Assembly (NCBI RefSeq): GCF_029892045.1
Contig: NZ_CP120368.1
Location: 680,001-744,000 of the forward strand
Direction: 5' to 3'
Source of the DNA: Sinorhizobium numidicum
GTDB lineage: Bacteria > Pseudomonadota > Alphaproteobacteria > Rhizobiales > Rhizobiaceae
Length of the DNA: 64,000 bases
Below, piece by piece: positions 17,801 through 25,870 of the stretch. The notes under the pieces are model-generated. The model was not told where the DNA came from, made no database searches, and saw nothing but the letters and a program-made list of their open reading frames with translations. The stretch's first letter is position 1, and every line of letters begins with the position of its first letter. A program made the translations under genes and the position numbers.

Positions 17801-18745
17801 ATGACAAGCATCATGACGAACACCGCCGCAATGACGGCGCTTGCAACCCTGCGCTCGATCGACGCGTCGATGGAAACGACCCAGGATCGGGTTTCCTCCG
17901 GTTACCGCGTTGGCGCTGCCGCGGATAATGCCGCCTACTGGTCGATCGCGACCACGATGCGTTCCGACAACAAGGCACTCTCGACGGTTCAGGATGCTCT
18001 CGGCCTCGGCGCCGCGAAGACCGACGTCGCCTACACGGCGATGGAATCCTCGATCGATGTCGTCGACGAAATCAAGGCGAAGCTGGTTGCCGCCAGCGAA
18101 CCGGGCGTCGACAAGAGCAAGATCCAGAAGGAAATCACGGAGCTCCAGGCTCAGCTCGTCAGCATCGCCAAGTCCGCTTCCTTCTCCGGCGAAAACTGGG
18201 TCTACAACGACGCCAACAACGCTGCCAGCACGAAGTCGATTGTCGGTTCGTTCAACCGTGACGCCAACGGCAATGTCAGCCTCACGACGCTTCAGTTCGA
18301 CACGGCGAAGAGCTCGCTCATCGAAGTCGATGCGTCCGGCGATTACGTCACCAACGGTTCGGGCCTGCTCTCCAGCGATCTGGAGTACACCGATACCGAT
18401 GGCACCACGACCGTTACGCTGAGCTATAATCTGCTCGAAATGGACATCTCCAGCATGACCACTGGCGACCTGGCGCAAGCCGTTTCCGGCGTCGATGCTG
18501 CCCTGCTGACGATGACCGATGCCGCTGCGGATCTGGGCGCTCTCAACACCCGCGTCACCATGCAGACGGACTTCGTCGCCGACCTGATGGACTCGATCGA
18601 GAAGGGTGTCGGCCGCCTGGTTGATGCCGATATGAACGAGGAATCGACCCGCCTCAAGGCACTGCAGACGCAGCAGCAGCTCGGCATCCAGTCCTTGTCG
18701 ATCGCCAACACCAACTCGCAGAACATCCTGTCGCTGTTCCGTTAA
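17801..18745 (+). CDS. Flagellin 2
   Basis: A filament subunit of 314 residues, the same length as flagellin 1. The N-terminal helices (SMETTQDRVSSGYRVGAAADNAAYWSIATTMRSDNKALSTV) and the C-terminal ending (NTNSQNILSLFR) match flagellin 1 with scattered changes. The central segment from 18235 to 18460 is almost base-for-base the same as 16990 to 17215. That points to recent duplication or gene conversion. It has its own promoter element and a Rho-independent terminator. The start is ATG with a GGGG box upstream. Confidence 0.97.
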   Translation: MTSIMTNTAAMTALATLRSIDASMETTQDRVSSGYRVGAAADNAAYWSIATTMRSDNKALSTVQDALGLGAAKTDVAYTAMESSIDVVDEIKAKLVAASEPGVDKSKIQKEITELQAQLVSIAKSASFSGENWVYNDANNAASTKSIVGSFNRDANGNVSLTTLQFDTAKSSLIEVDASGDYVTNGSGLLSSDLEYTDTDGTTTVTLSYNLLEMDISSMTTGDLAQAVSGVDAALLTMTDAAADLGALNTRVTMQTDFVADLMDSIEKGVGRLVDADMNEESTRLKALQTQQQLGIQSLSIANTNSQNILSLFR

Positions 18746-18793
18746 TAGGAAACCGCGACTGGGCGGGCCGTCCCGCCGATTGATTGGTAGACA

Positions 18794-18832
18794 AAGCCGC
18801 GCAGTTCGAAAGCTGCGCGGCTTTTCTTTTTT
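18794..18832 (+). terminator. Rho-independent terminator after flagellin 2
   Basis: AAGCCGCGCAG/CTGCGCGGCTT, an 11-bp stem with an 8-base loop, directly followed by TTCTTTTTT. This is the clearest intrinsic terminator in the window. Confidence 0.9.
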
Positions 18833-18907
18833 ACCGGCGAGTCGGCTTAAGACTTCGTCCATCTTTATTTATTTTCATTCATTTTTCTTACCGCCTTGCA
18901 GCCATCG

Positions 18908-18922
18908 TTAACTATTTATTAA
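18908..18922. promoter_or_regulatory. Perfect TTAA-N7-TTAA site (CtrA-type) upstream of flagellin 3
   Basis: TTAACTATTTATTAA in the AT-rich part of the 316-base gap between flagellins 2 and 3, about 68 bases before the flagellin promoter element at 18990. It fits the CtrA consensus exactly. Regulation by CtrA is inference. Confidence 0.5.
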
Positions 18923-18989
18923 CCATCAAATCGTTACATCTTCGTTAAGAGCGAAGGGCTGCCTCTTCAGGGCAAATTAGGGGCGGTTC

Positions 18990-19018
18990 GCATGACGCTG
19001 GTCCCGTCGCTGCCGGTA
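18990..19018 (+). promoter_or_regulatory. Flagellin-type promoter element before flagellin 3
   Basis: GCATGA, 17 bases, CCGGTA, followed by ATCACTCCGGAATGC, ending 43 bases before the ATG. The spacer is one base longer than in the other two copies. Confidence 0.6.
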
Positions 19019-19061
19019 ATCACTCCGGAATGCTTTCGAAAATCATCCAGGGCAAACAATA

Positions 19062-20033
19062 ATGACCAGCATCATGACCAATGCCGCCGCCATGGCGGCA
19101 CTTCAGACATTGCGCTCTATCAACACCAACATGGCCGAGGTGCAAAACCGCATTTCGTCCGGTTACCGCGTCCAGACCGCTGCCGACAATGCGGCCTACT
19201 GGTCGATCGCAACGACGATGCGGTCCGACAATGCGGCTCTTTCGACCGTCCAGGACGCTCTTGGCCTCGGCGCCGCCAAGGTGGATACCGCCTATGCCGC
19301 CATGGACACGTCCATCGATGTCATTAGCGAGATCAAGGCCAAGCTCGTCGCGGCACGCGAACCCGGTGTCGACAAGCTGAAGATCGACAAGGAACTCACC
19401 GAGCTCAAGAACCAACTCGTGGCGGCGGCACAATCCGCTTCGTTCTCCGGCGAGAACTGGCTCTACAATTCAAACGCCGCGGCAGTAGGCACCAAGTCGG
19501 TCGTGGCGTCTTTCAATCGCAGTGGCAACGGAAATGTTTCCGTCACGACGCTGGATTTCGATACGGCACAGTCGATGCTGATCGATACGGCGGATGCCAC
19601 GCGCGGTCTGCTGACCAACAGCTATGACGCCGATCAACTGCAGGCGACACCAAGCGGCACAGCGCGGCTTTACCACCTCATCGTCGCACCACCGGCTACC
19701 CCCGTTGCCGGCAGCACCGAGATCAAGCTGACGACTGCGACAACGAGCGTCCAACTCGACGACATGATCAGGGTTGTCGATAAGGTGCTGAGCAAGCTTA
19801 CCGATTCGGCCTCCACGCTCGGTGCGATCACCACGCGCATCGACATGCAGGAGGGATTTGTCGCGAACCTGATGGATGTGATCGACAAGGGCGTAGGACG
19901 GCTGGTCGACGCGGATATGAACGAGGAATCGACACGCCTCAAGGCTCTGCAGACGCAGCAGCAGCTCGGCATTCAGGCACTGTCGATCGCCAACACCAAC
20001 TCCGAGAACATCCTGCGCCTGTTCCAGCAGTAA
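19062..20033 (+). CDS. Flagellin 3
   Basis: The 323-residue flagellin keeps the terminal helices (NRISSGYRVQTAADNAAYWSIATTMRSDN at the N-terminus; MNEESTRLKALQTQQQLGIQALSIANTNSENILRLFQQ at the C-terminus). Its central region is its own, about residues 165-240 with RLYHLIVAPPATPVAGSTEIKLTTATTSV. This makes it the divergent member of the trio and perhaps a minor subunit. The start ATG is preceded by CAGGGCAAACAATA, a weak ribosome site. It is probably transcribed from its own promoter. Confidence 0.96.
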   Translation: MTSIMTNAAAMAALQTLRSINTNMAEVQNRISSGYRVQTAADNAAYWSIATTMRSDNAALSTVQDALGLGAAKVDTAYAAMDTSIDVISEIKAKLVAAREPGVDKLKIDKELTELKNQLVAAAQSASFSGENWLYNSNAAAVGTKSVVASFNRSGNGNVSVTTLDFDTAQSMLIDTADATRGLLTNSYDADQLQATPSGTARLYHLIVAPPATPVAGSTEIKLTTATTSVQLDDMIRVVDKVLSKLTDSASTLGAITTRIDMQEGFVANLMDVIDKGVGRLVDADMNEESTRLKALQTQQQLGIQALSIANTNSENILRLFQQ

Positions 20034-20142
20034 GGCGGCAATATCCGTAGGAAGTCGGCTCACTCGTCGGCCGCTTTTCGCTCGCCATGAGCGAATGCAT
20101 GATTTCTGCCGTGCCGCCGGTCATCGGCACCTGGTGGAAACC

Positions 20143-20177
20143 GTTGGACCGCGCTACTTGCCCTGGCGCGGTCCAAC
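20143..20177 (+). terminator. 11-bp hairpin downstream of flagellin 3
   Basis: GTTGGACCGCG/CGCGGTCCAAC, a perfect stem with a 13-base loop, 110 bases after the stop and ten bases before the mot-operon box. The T run is weak. It probably separates the flagellin 3 and mot transcripts. Confidence 0.55.
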
Positions 20178-20186
20178 CCCTTCATT

Positions 20187-20209
20187 TTCGCACAAGTTTG
20201 ACCGGATAG
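20187..20209 (+). promoter_or_regulatory. Flagellar operon box, mot operon
   Basis: TTCGCACAAG, ten bases, TAG. This is the most divergent of the six copies (CACAAG instead of CGCAAG) but has the same spacing. It lies about 260 bases before the first gene, so the transcript would carry a long leader (20210-20468) in which I see no other convincing gene. Confidence 0.5.
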
Positions 20210-20468
20210 CCTCCTTTCGCAGTCTGATCCGACGACTGCCGGCCGAGATGACTCTTGCGCCGCCGCTTGCATCGGCCTTTCGCTCGGACCTGCTTCCGCG
20301 AAACCTTTGCACATCGAGAATGTGGGTTCTGTCGCTGTCTCGGGCGGTCGGAACCGATGGAGATATTGCAACCGTGTCAGGCTGTTTGGATTTCCGGGCC
20401 ATGAGGCGAGCTCTGCCGAGCAGGCGGAGAGCTTCGACAGCCGATGCGCGCAAGCCGGAGGTCCGCCG

Positions 20469-21122
20469 ATGAGCGCCTCGCTCTCCCGCTACCTCAAGGA
20501 TTTCAGTGCGCCGAAAATCGAATTGTCGAGAGTGTCGCCGAAATATTTCCCGGACCTCGGCGTCGATTTCTCTGATGGCGATCGCACTGGTGCGAGGCAG
20601 GCCATGCCCGTGATAGACATTGACTCCGAGCGCCGCGCCGCCTTTGAGCAAGGTCGCGCAGAAGCCAGCGCCGAGCTCGTTTTCGAGCATGAGAGGGAGA
20701 TCGCCGAACTGAAGGCCCGTCACGCCCAGGAACTCGAGGCGTTGGCGCGGCGCCTGGAAGAGGAGGTCGCCGTAAAGCTTGCTGCCAATTTCAATGAAAT
20801 GACGGATCGGCTGGCCCTGGCGCTTGGCGACCAGACGGCGCGCGTCCTTGCACCGGTGATGGAGAACGCGCTGCTCAAGCGGGCCATCGAGAGCCTCGCC
20901 GCTATGGTCAGGCAGGGTCTCGCCGGCGGCGAAGGTTTTGCCGTAACGGTCAGAGGGCCGCTCGCACTTTTCGAGGCGCTGAAGCGGCATCTCCCGGACG
21001 AGGCGACGGCGTTCCGCCACGTTGAAACCGGCGATGTCGACCTCACCGTCGAAATAGGCGGCGCCGTATTGGTGACCCGAATGGCCGCCTGGTCCGATAC
21101 TGTCCGGAAGGTTCTCGCATGA
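20469..21122 (+). CDS. FliH-like protein, first gene of the mot operon
   Basis: A 217-residue soluble protein. The open frame extends back to 20307, but the ATG at 20469 has GGAGG eight bases upstream and gives a clean N-terminus (MSASLSRYLKDF). Residues about 55-110 form an acidic/basic coiled coil (EQGRAEASAELVFEHEREIAELKARHAQELEALARRLEEEV). The C-terminal part (ENALLKRAIESLAAMVRQGL ... VTVRGPLALFEALKRHL ... GDVDLTVEIGGAVLVTRMAAW) has the layout of the FliH/YscL C-terminal domain. No other FliH candidate is seen here, so it may be the FliI regulator, but the match is by pattern only. Its end overlaps motB by four bases. Confidence 0.7.
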   Translation: MSASLSRYLKDFSAPKIELSRVSPKYFPDLGVDFSDGDRTGARQAMPVIDIDSERRAAFEQGRAEASAELVFEHEREIAELKARHAQELEALARRLEEEVAVKLAANFNEMTDRLALALGDQTARVLAPVMENALLKRAIESLAAMVRQGLAGGEGFAVTVRGPLALFEALKRHLPDEATAFRHVETGDVDLTVEIGGAVLVTRMAAWSDTVRKVLA

Positions 21123-22306
21123 ATGACGAAAGTCATCACAACGGCAAGAATGAAATCATCATCGTCAGGCGTTCTGCGGATGGCCACGGTGAGCATCACG
21201 GCGGCTCGTGGAAAATCGCCTATGCCGACTTCATGACAGCGATGATGGCCTTCTTCCTCGTCATGTGGCTGATCAATGCCGCCAACGAGGAGACGAAGGC
21301 GGCGATCGCTTCCTATTTCAATCCGGTGCAACTCACCGACCAGAAGCCGTCGGAGAAGGGCCTCAAGGACCCCGCCAAGGACGCCCAGGGCGAACAGACG
21401 CAAGAGCGATCGAAAACGGACGGCGAGCAGACAAAATCCGGCGGTTCGGCCAAGACCGGCGACCAACTGACGGCAACTTCCGGCGAGGAGACGAAATACT
21501 CCGACGCGGACTTCTTCGAAAATCCCTATTCGGTTCTTTCCGAGATAGCCCGGGAGGTTGGCCACGAGGCCAATATCAGCGTCAAAGGCGATGGCGGTGC
21601 CGCACAATCGGGGCCGGCGACCGGTGCCGAGGGCGGCGAGGCCTACCGCGATCCCTTCGACCCGGATTTCTGGACCAAGCAGGTCGAGGTCAAGCATGCG
21701 GGCAATGCGGCGGAAACCGACGTGGCGGTCGCAGCAAACCCGGCGCCGGAGGGCGGCGTTGCGCTGCAGTCGCCCGACGGGCAGGAGCTGACGAAGGCAG
21801 AAGACGAAGCGGCAAAGGCTGACGTCGCACCTGAAGACCAGCAGAAGGCGGCCGACATTCTGAAAGCCGAAATCGAGAAGGCGCTCGGCGGTGAGGCCGG
21901 CCGGCTGCTTGAGGGGCTGGTGGTGACACCGGCCGAGGGCGGTTTGCTGGTCACCATCAGCGAGCAGACAGATGCGCCGATGTTTACGGTCGGCTCCGCC
22001 GTGCCGCAGAAGGAATTGGTGCTTGCCATGGAGAAAATCGGCAGGCTGCTCGCCGAGCGCGAGGGAGCCGTCGCCATCCGGGGACACACCGACGGGCGTC
22101 CGTTCAAGGACGGGACCTATGACAACTGGCGCCTGTCGGCGGCCCGCGCCCAGAGTGCCTATTACATGCTTGTTCGTGGCGGCCTGAAGGAAGATCGCGT
22201 CAGCCAGATCAGCGGCTTTGCGGACAGGCGCCTGCAGGTGCCGAACGATCCCTATGCGGCCGGCAATCGGCGGATCGAAATCCTGTTGCAGTCAGGGCAG
22301 GGTTGA
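21119..22306 (+). CDS. motB: Flagellar stator protein MotB
   Basis: MotB anchors the stator to peptidoglycan and carries the proton-binding aspartate. The 395-residue protein has one N-terminal membrane segment (about residues 36-54) starting with YADFMTAMMAFFLVMWL, where Asp37 is the conserved proton acceptor. An unusually long Glu/Lys/Ala-rich linker follows (about 60-270), then an OmpA-like peptidoglycan-binding domain with IRGHTDGRPF and NDPYAAGNRRIEI. It is longer than enteric MotB (about 308 residues) because of the linker. It overlaps both neighbours by four bases. Confidence 0.95.
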   Translation: MNDESHHNGKNEIIIVRRSADGHGEHHGGSWKIAYADFMTAMMAFFLVMWLINAANEETKAAIASYFNPVQLTDQKPSEKGLKDPAKDAQGEQTQERSKTDGEQTKSGGSAKTGDQLTATSGEETKYSDADFFENPYSVLSEIAREVGHEANISVKGDGGAAQSGPATGAEGGEAYRDPFDPDFWTKQVEVKHAGNAAETDVAVAANPAPEGGVALQSPDGQELTKAEDEAAKADVAPEDQQKAADILKAEIEKALGGEAGRLLEGLVVTPAEGGLLVTISEQTDAPMFTVGSAVPQKELVLAMEKIGRLLAEREGAVAIRGHTDGRPFKDGTYDNWRLSAARAQSAYYMLVRGGLKEDRVSQISGFADRRLQVPNDPYAAGNRRIEILLQSGQG

Positions 22307-22311
22307 GGGCG

Positions 22312-23613
22312 ATGCTGAATCGGCTGCATGCCATTCTTGTGATCTCGGTTTTGTCGCTTCCGTTTGCGACCGGCCTTGCCCATGCGAGCGAAACAGCCGA
22401 GCTTGCGCCGTTCAAGATGATCCGGTCGCTGCAATATGTGCAGGACTCGGTGGTCCTCGGAGATCATTCCGCGATCGAGATGCAGCGCTTTATGCTGGGG
22501 GCAATCGACAAGCGCCTGAGGGCGGTCGATCCATTGGCCTTTCGGGATCCCCGCAACGTCGACGCGGCCCTTGTTTACGCAATGAGCGGCGGCAACCCGG
22601 ATACGCTGAAATATCTCGCGGATCGCGATATCGACGGTAATTTCGACAGTCGCGTGACGGATGCGCTGCGACAATATCTGCGCGGCAAGGGGCCGCTGAT
22701 GGTCGAGAACCTTTCCAAGGCCGCTCCGGAGTACAGGAATTCCCGCATCGGGCCCTACCTTTTCCTGATCCTCGCAAACGCCACGTCGCAGCAGGACCCG
22801 GTCGCTGCGATGAAATACTACGATTGGGCCCGCCTGACTGCGCCTGGCACCATCATTGAGGAGGCGGCGCTGCGCCGTTCCGTTTTTCTTGCCACGCGCG
22901 CCAACGAACCAGACAAGGGGTTTCGCTACGCTCTGAATTATGCGCGGCGTTACCTGACATCGCCCTATGCGAGCCAGTTCGCCGATGTCTTCGTTGAATT
23001 GGCGGTGGCGAATTTCGACGAGGCGGCCGAACAAAGGGTCTCCGAGATCCTCGCCTTCATGGACCGGTCGCGCCAGCGCGAAGTCTATCTGCGTGTGGCG
23101 CGCCGTGCCGCGATCGGCGGCAATCAGGCGCTTGCCCGCCTCGCATCGAAGCGTGCGGAGGAACTGGCGGAAGATGCCGGCTCGCAATCCCAGTTGCTCG
23201 CGAACTTTTACGAGGGAATCGCGACTGTACCGTCGCCGGACGTCTTCTCCGCGACGCAGATGATCAGCGCAATTCCCGACGAAAAGCTATCGCTGCGCGA
23301 CCGTGCCTTGCGTGAGGCGGCCAAGGCGATCGCGGACGCGGTGGTGCGGCCGCCGCAGGATGACAGCTCCACGCAAGCGGCCCAGCCTACAACCGATGGA
23401 TCCGTTCGGGTCGAGAGGCTTACCGACACCGAGGAAACCGGAAGCGGCATGAGTCCCTTTGGCCAGCCAATCGAGACACCACCGCCTGCCCCGAAGGACG
23501 GCGGGGGAGCCGAGCTCGCTGCGTCGAACGACCCGGTGCTGGAGGGCTTTCTTGCCAACGGGCGCTCGAAGCTCGAGGAAATCGATGCGCTCCTGAAGGA
23601 GGAAGGACAATGA
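22312..23613 (+). CDS. motC: Periplasmic motor protein MotC
   Basis: MotC is a rhizobial periplasmic motor protein required for rotation, proposed to interact with MotB. From the ATG at 22312 the precursor has 433 residues with a signal peptide cut near residue 24 (GLAHA-SETAELAP). An upstream in-frame TTG at 22303 overlaps the motB stop and is the alternative start. The mature protein is mostly helical, with a proline/acidic-rich C-terminal linker (TPPPAPKDGGG) and a final helix (FLANGRSKLEEIDALLKEE). Its dedicated chaperone MotE is encoded at 11477. The fliK start overlaps its stop. Confidence 0.9.
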   Translation: MLNRLHAILVISVLSLPFATGLAHASETAELAPFKMIRSLQYVQDSVVLGDHSAIEMQRFMLGAIDKRLRAVDPLAFRDPRNVDAALVYAMSGGNPDTLKYLADRDIDGNFDSRVTDALRQYLRGKGPLMVENLSKAAPEYRNSRIGPYLFLILANATSQQDPVAAMKYYDWARLTAPGTIIEEAALRRSVFLATRANEPDKGFRYALNYARRYLTSPYASQFADVFVELAVANFDEAAEQRVSEILAFMDRSRQREVYLRVARRAAIGGNQALARLASKRAEELAEDAGSQSQLLANFYEGIATVPSPDVFSATQMISAIPDEKLSLRDRALREAAKAIADAVVRPPQDDSSTQAAQPTTDGSVRVERLTDTEETGSGMSPFGQPIETPPPAPKDGGGAELAASNDPVLEGFLANGRSKLEEIDALLKEEGQ

Positions 23614-25097
23614 GGCCTCTTGAAGAGAGTTTGCGCGGACAGGCCGCGGCTGTCAGCGGCAGGCCCAGCTCGAAGCAGGGCGGGCGAGAGCAACTCGGAG
23701 GAGAAGCTGGTGCCTTCGAGACTGCGGTCGCCGACGCTGGCCGTCAGAAAGCACAGGGACAGGTTCCGGTGCAAGGCACGAAAACAGAGACGGGCAGCAA
23801 CTCAACGGCAATCGGCTCGCAAGATACGCCCCGCAATTTTGCCATCGGCAATCGCGGAACGGACGTCTTGATCGGAAGCAATGCAGCAGAGGCAGCAGAC
23901 CGTATTCCGGCCATCTCGATACAGGCCCTGGGACTCGGCGAAACAGAGAGCGCGGCCGACACGGGCGAGACGACGCCATCCGATCCCTTCGAGACCGTCC
24001 ACGAAAACGCAGCGACGGCGTACCGTCGTGGCGGTTTGATGGGCAGGACTCACGTACCTGCGGCGGATGAGCAAGGCGCCGACGAAACGGAAACGGACGC
24101 GCGCGCCACAGCCGCAACGGGCCTGTTGCGCCGGCAGGGGCAGGCAGCCGCCGGTCCGTCGACGGAAGTCCTGACGACCGAAATGGCGGATGGAGATGCT
24201 GCTTCCGCTGGGCCTGCGAACGGAACCGTCGACGATATCCTGACGATGCTTGGCGGCGTCGCGATGCCGGCCGTCGGTATGCAGCCGGAGGGCAAGACAT
24301 CCGTTCCTGCGGGCGAGCGTACCGTCGACGGAATGTCGGTGAAAATCGACGGCGTCTTGTCGGATGCTGCTGGCCAAGATCATCCGCAGATCGAACAGCA
24401 TAGTGATGATATGACTTCGGACCGGCTCTTCCGGTTCGCCCGCGCCGACGGCAAAGGCCAGGCGGTCTCGATGAGCATTTCGAAGGACGGCGATAGGGTT
24501 GCCGTAGAAAGCGGCAAATCGGTCGGCTCCAAGGCCGAGACCGTGACCGTCCTGGAAGCGCGCCGCTATCTCGGAGTGGCGATGAATGCGAGCTCGTCAT
24601 CGGTCACCGACGCGATTTCTGGCGATGCGGCGCAATCGTTGCAGCCGAGCGCAGCACTGGCGCAACCGGGCGCCTGGAGTCAGGCCGGCAAGACGCTCAA
24701 CACCCTCAAGATTCAGCTACACCCGATCGAACTCGGGATGGTGACGGCGACGCTGCGGCTGAAGGACGACGAGCTTCAGGTCGATTTGAAAGTCGAGACG
24801 GGCGAAGCGTTCCGTCAGTTGAGTGACGACCAGAGCGAAATGGTGAAGGCGCTTCGCGCTCAAGGCTTCGCGGTGGATCACGTGAACGTCGTCTTCAACG
24901 CGGGGGGAGACGCATCGAACGGCAGCGGCTCGCAACCGCAGACGCAGCTGGGGCAGCAGAGCCGCGAGGGCGGCAGACAGGAGCGGCGGCAGGATGGCAG
25001 CCAGGCTGCGACAGTGGAGAGGTGGACAGGCAATGATGGTACGGATGACGCGCCGGTCGGCGCTGAGCGCCCTCGTGCTGGTCATGTCTACATGTAG
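23610..25097 (+). CDS. fliK: Hook-length control protein FliK (formerly MotD)
   Basis: FliK measures hook length and triggers the switch to filament export. In S. meliloti the gene was first named motD. The 495-residue product is low complexity and Thr/Ala/Glu/Asp-rich to about residue 350. The Flg_hook domain follows (KTLNTLKIQLHPIELGMVTATLRLKDDELQVDLKVETGEAFRQLSDDQSEMVKALRAQGF), with the LHPIELGMV motif typical of FliK. The C-terminus is Gln/Gly/Ser-rich. The 3' end overlaps the next gene by 65 bases in another frame. Confidence 0.9.
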   Translation: MRPLEESLRGQAAAVSGRPSSKQGGREQLGGEAGAFETAVADAGRQKAQGQVPVQGTKTETGSNSTAIGSQDTPRNFAIGNRGTDVLIGSNAAEAADRIPAISIQALGLGETESAADTGETTPSDPFETVHENAATAYRRGGLMGRTHVPAADEQGADETETDARATAATGLLRRQGQAAAGPSTEVLTTEMADGDAASAGPANGTVDDILTMLGGVAMPAVGMQPEGKTSVPAGERTVDGMSVKIDGVLSDAAGQDHPQIEQHSDDMTSDRLFRFARADGKGQAVSMSISKDGDRVAVESGKSVGSKAETVTVLEARRYLGVAMNASSSSVTDAISGDAAQSLQPSAALAQPGAWSQAGKTLNTLKIQLHPIELGMVTATLRLKDDELQVDLKVETGEAFRQLSDDQSEMVKALRAQGFAVDHVNVVFNAGGDASNGSGSQPQTQLGQQSREGGRQERRQDGSQAATVERWTGNDGTDDAPVGAERPRAGHVYM

Positions 25098-25599
25098 CGC
25101 TTTGGCGAGCGCGGGCGTCTGCGAACGCGAGATCGTCTCGGCCGCCTCCAAATATGGCATTCCCACCGGGATTCTCTACTCCGTCGGTTTGACCGAGACC
25201 GGGCGCAAGGGTTCTCTTCAGCCTTACGCGATGAACATCGAAGGTAAGGCCTATTTCGGAAGCAGTGCCGCGGACGTTCTGGCGCGGTTCGGCGCTGCAC
25301 GGGCGCAAGGTGCCAAGCTGATCGATCTCGGCTGCATGCAGATCAACTACTACTTCCATGGCGAGCACTTCACTTCGCCGGAGGAAATGCTTGATCCGCG
25401 CAAGAATGTCGAATATGCCGCGCGCTTCCTCTCCGACTTGCGCGCCAGGCACGAGACCTGGACGATGGCTGTCGCACGCTACCATGCCGGGCCGAACAAT
25501 GACCCGGCGCAGAAGAAATACGTCTGTCGGGTCATCGCGAATCTTGTCGCGACCGGCTACGGCAAATGGACGCCGAACGCGACGCAGTTCTGTCAGTAA
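25033..25599 (+). CDS. Flagellar-cluster lytic transglycosylase
   Basis: The product is 188 residues from the ATG at 25033 (a second ATG follows directly). It has a signal peptide ending near STCSALASA and an SLT-type transglycosylase domain. The candidate catalytic glutamate is in SVGLTETG, followed by IDLGCMQINYYFHG (the GLMQI-like motif) and the AVARYHAGPN element. It would open the peptidoglycan for rod passage. The FlgJ-like protein at 35372 lacks a muramidase domain, so a separate enzyme is expected, as with SltF of Rhodobacter. The start lies inside fliK (65-base overlap), preceded by GAGAGG. Confidence 0.8.
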   Translation: MMVRMTRRSALSALVLVMSTCSALASAGVCEREIVSAASKYGIPTGILYSVGLTETGRKGSLQPYAMNIEGKAYFGSSAADVLARFGAARAQGAKLIDLGCMQINYYFHGEHFTSPEEMLDPRKNVEYAARFLSDLRARHETWTMAVARYHAGPNNDPAQKKYVCRVIANLVATGYGKWTPNATQFCQ

Positions 25600-25763
25600 T
25601 CAACCTGCAATTGTCTTTTCGCGATCAATGCCGCATTGTGGCGACAATGCGGACAGATTGTGATCGCAAGAAAATTCATGTCCTTGCGTTAACTTTTCCA
25701 CATCATTTTAGTGTCATGCTTAACGGACACCTACTAGATATAGATCAAATCGGCACGCAATCC

Positions 25764-25778
25764 TTAATCAACTATTAA
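25764..25778. promoter_or_regulatory. Perfect TTAA-N7-TTAA site (CtrA-type) upstream of rem
   Basis: TTAATCAACTATTAA, 93 bases before the rem ATG, in the AT-rich gap 25600-25870. No copy of the 23-base flagellar operon box is present here, consistent with rem being controlled by a different tier (VisNR in S. meliloti) and possibly by CtrA. Confidence 0.5.
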
Positions 25779-25870
25779 AATCTCCCATTAACTTCCTCTA
25801 GTTGTTCGTGAATCCTTCGATTCGTACCTCTGTTTCAACGAGGCATCCATACTGATTCGGAGGCGGACGA

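Noticed and set aside
16334..18862. Two long minus-strand frames (403 and 360 residues) over flagellins 1 and 2 that resemble each other
   Set aside because: Their mutual similarity only mirrors the similarity of the flagellins on the other strand.
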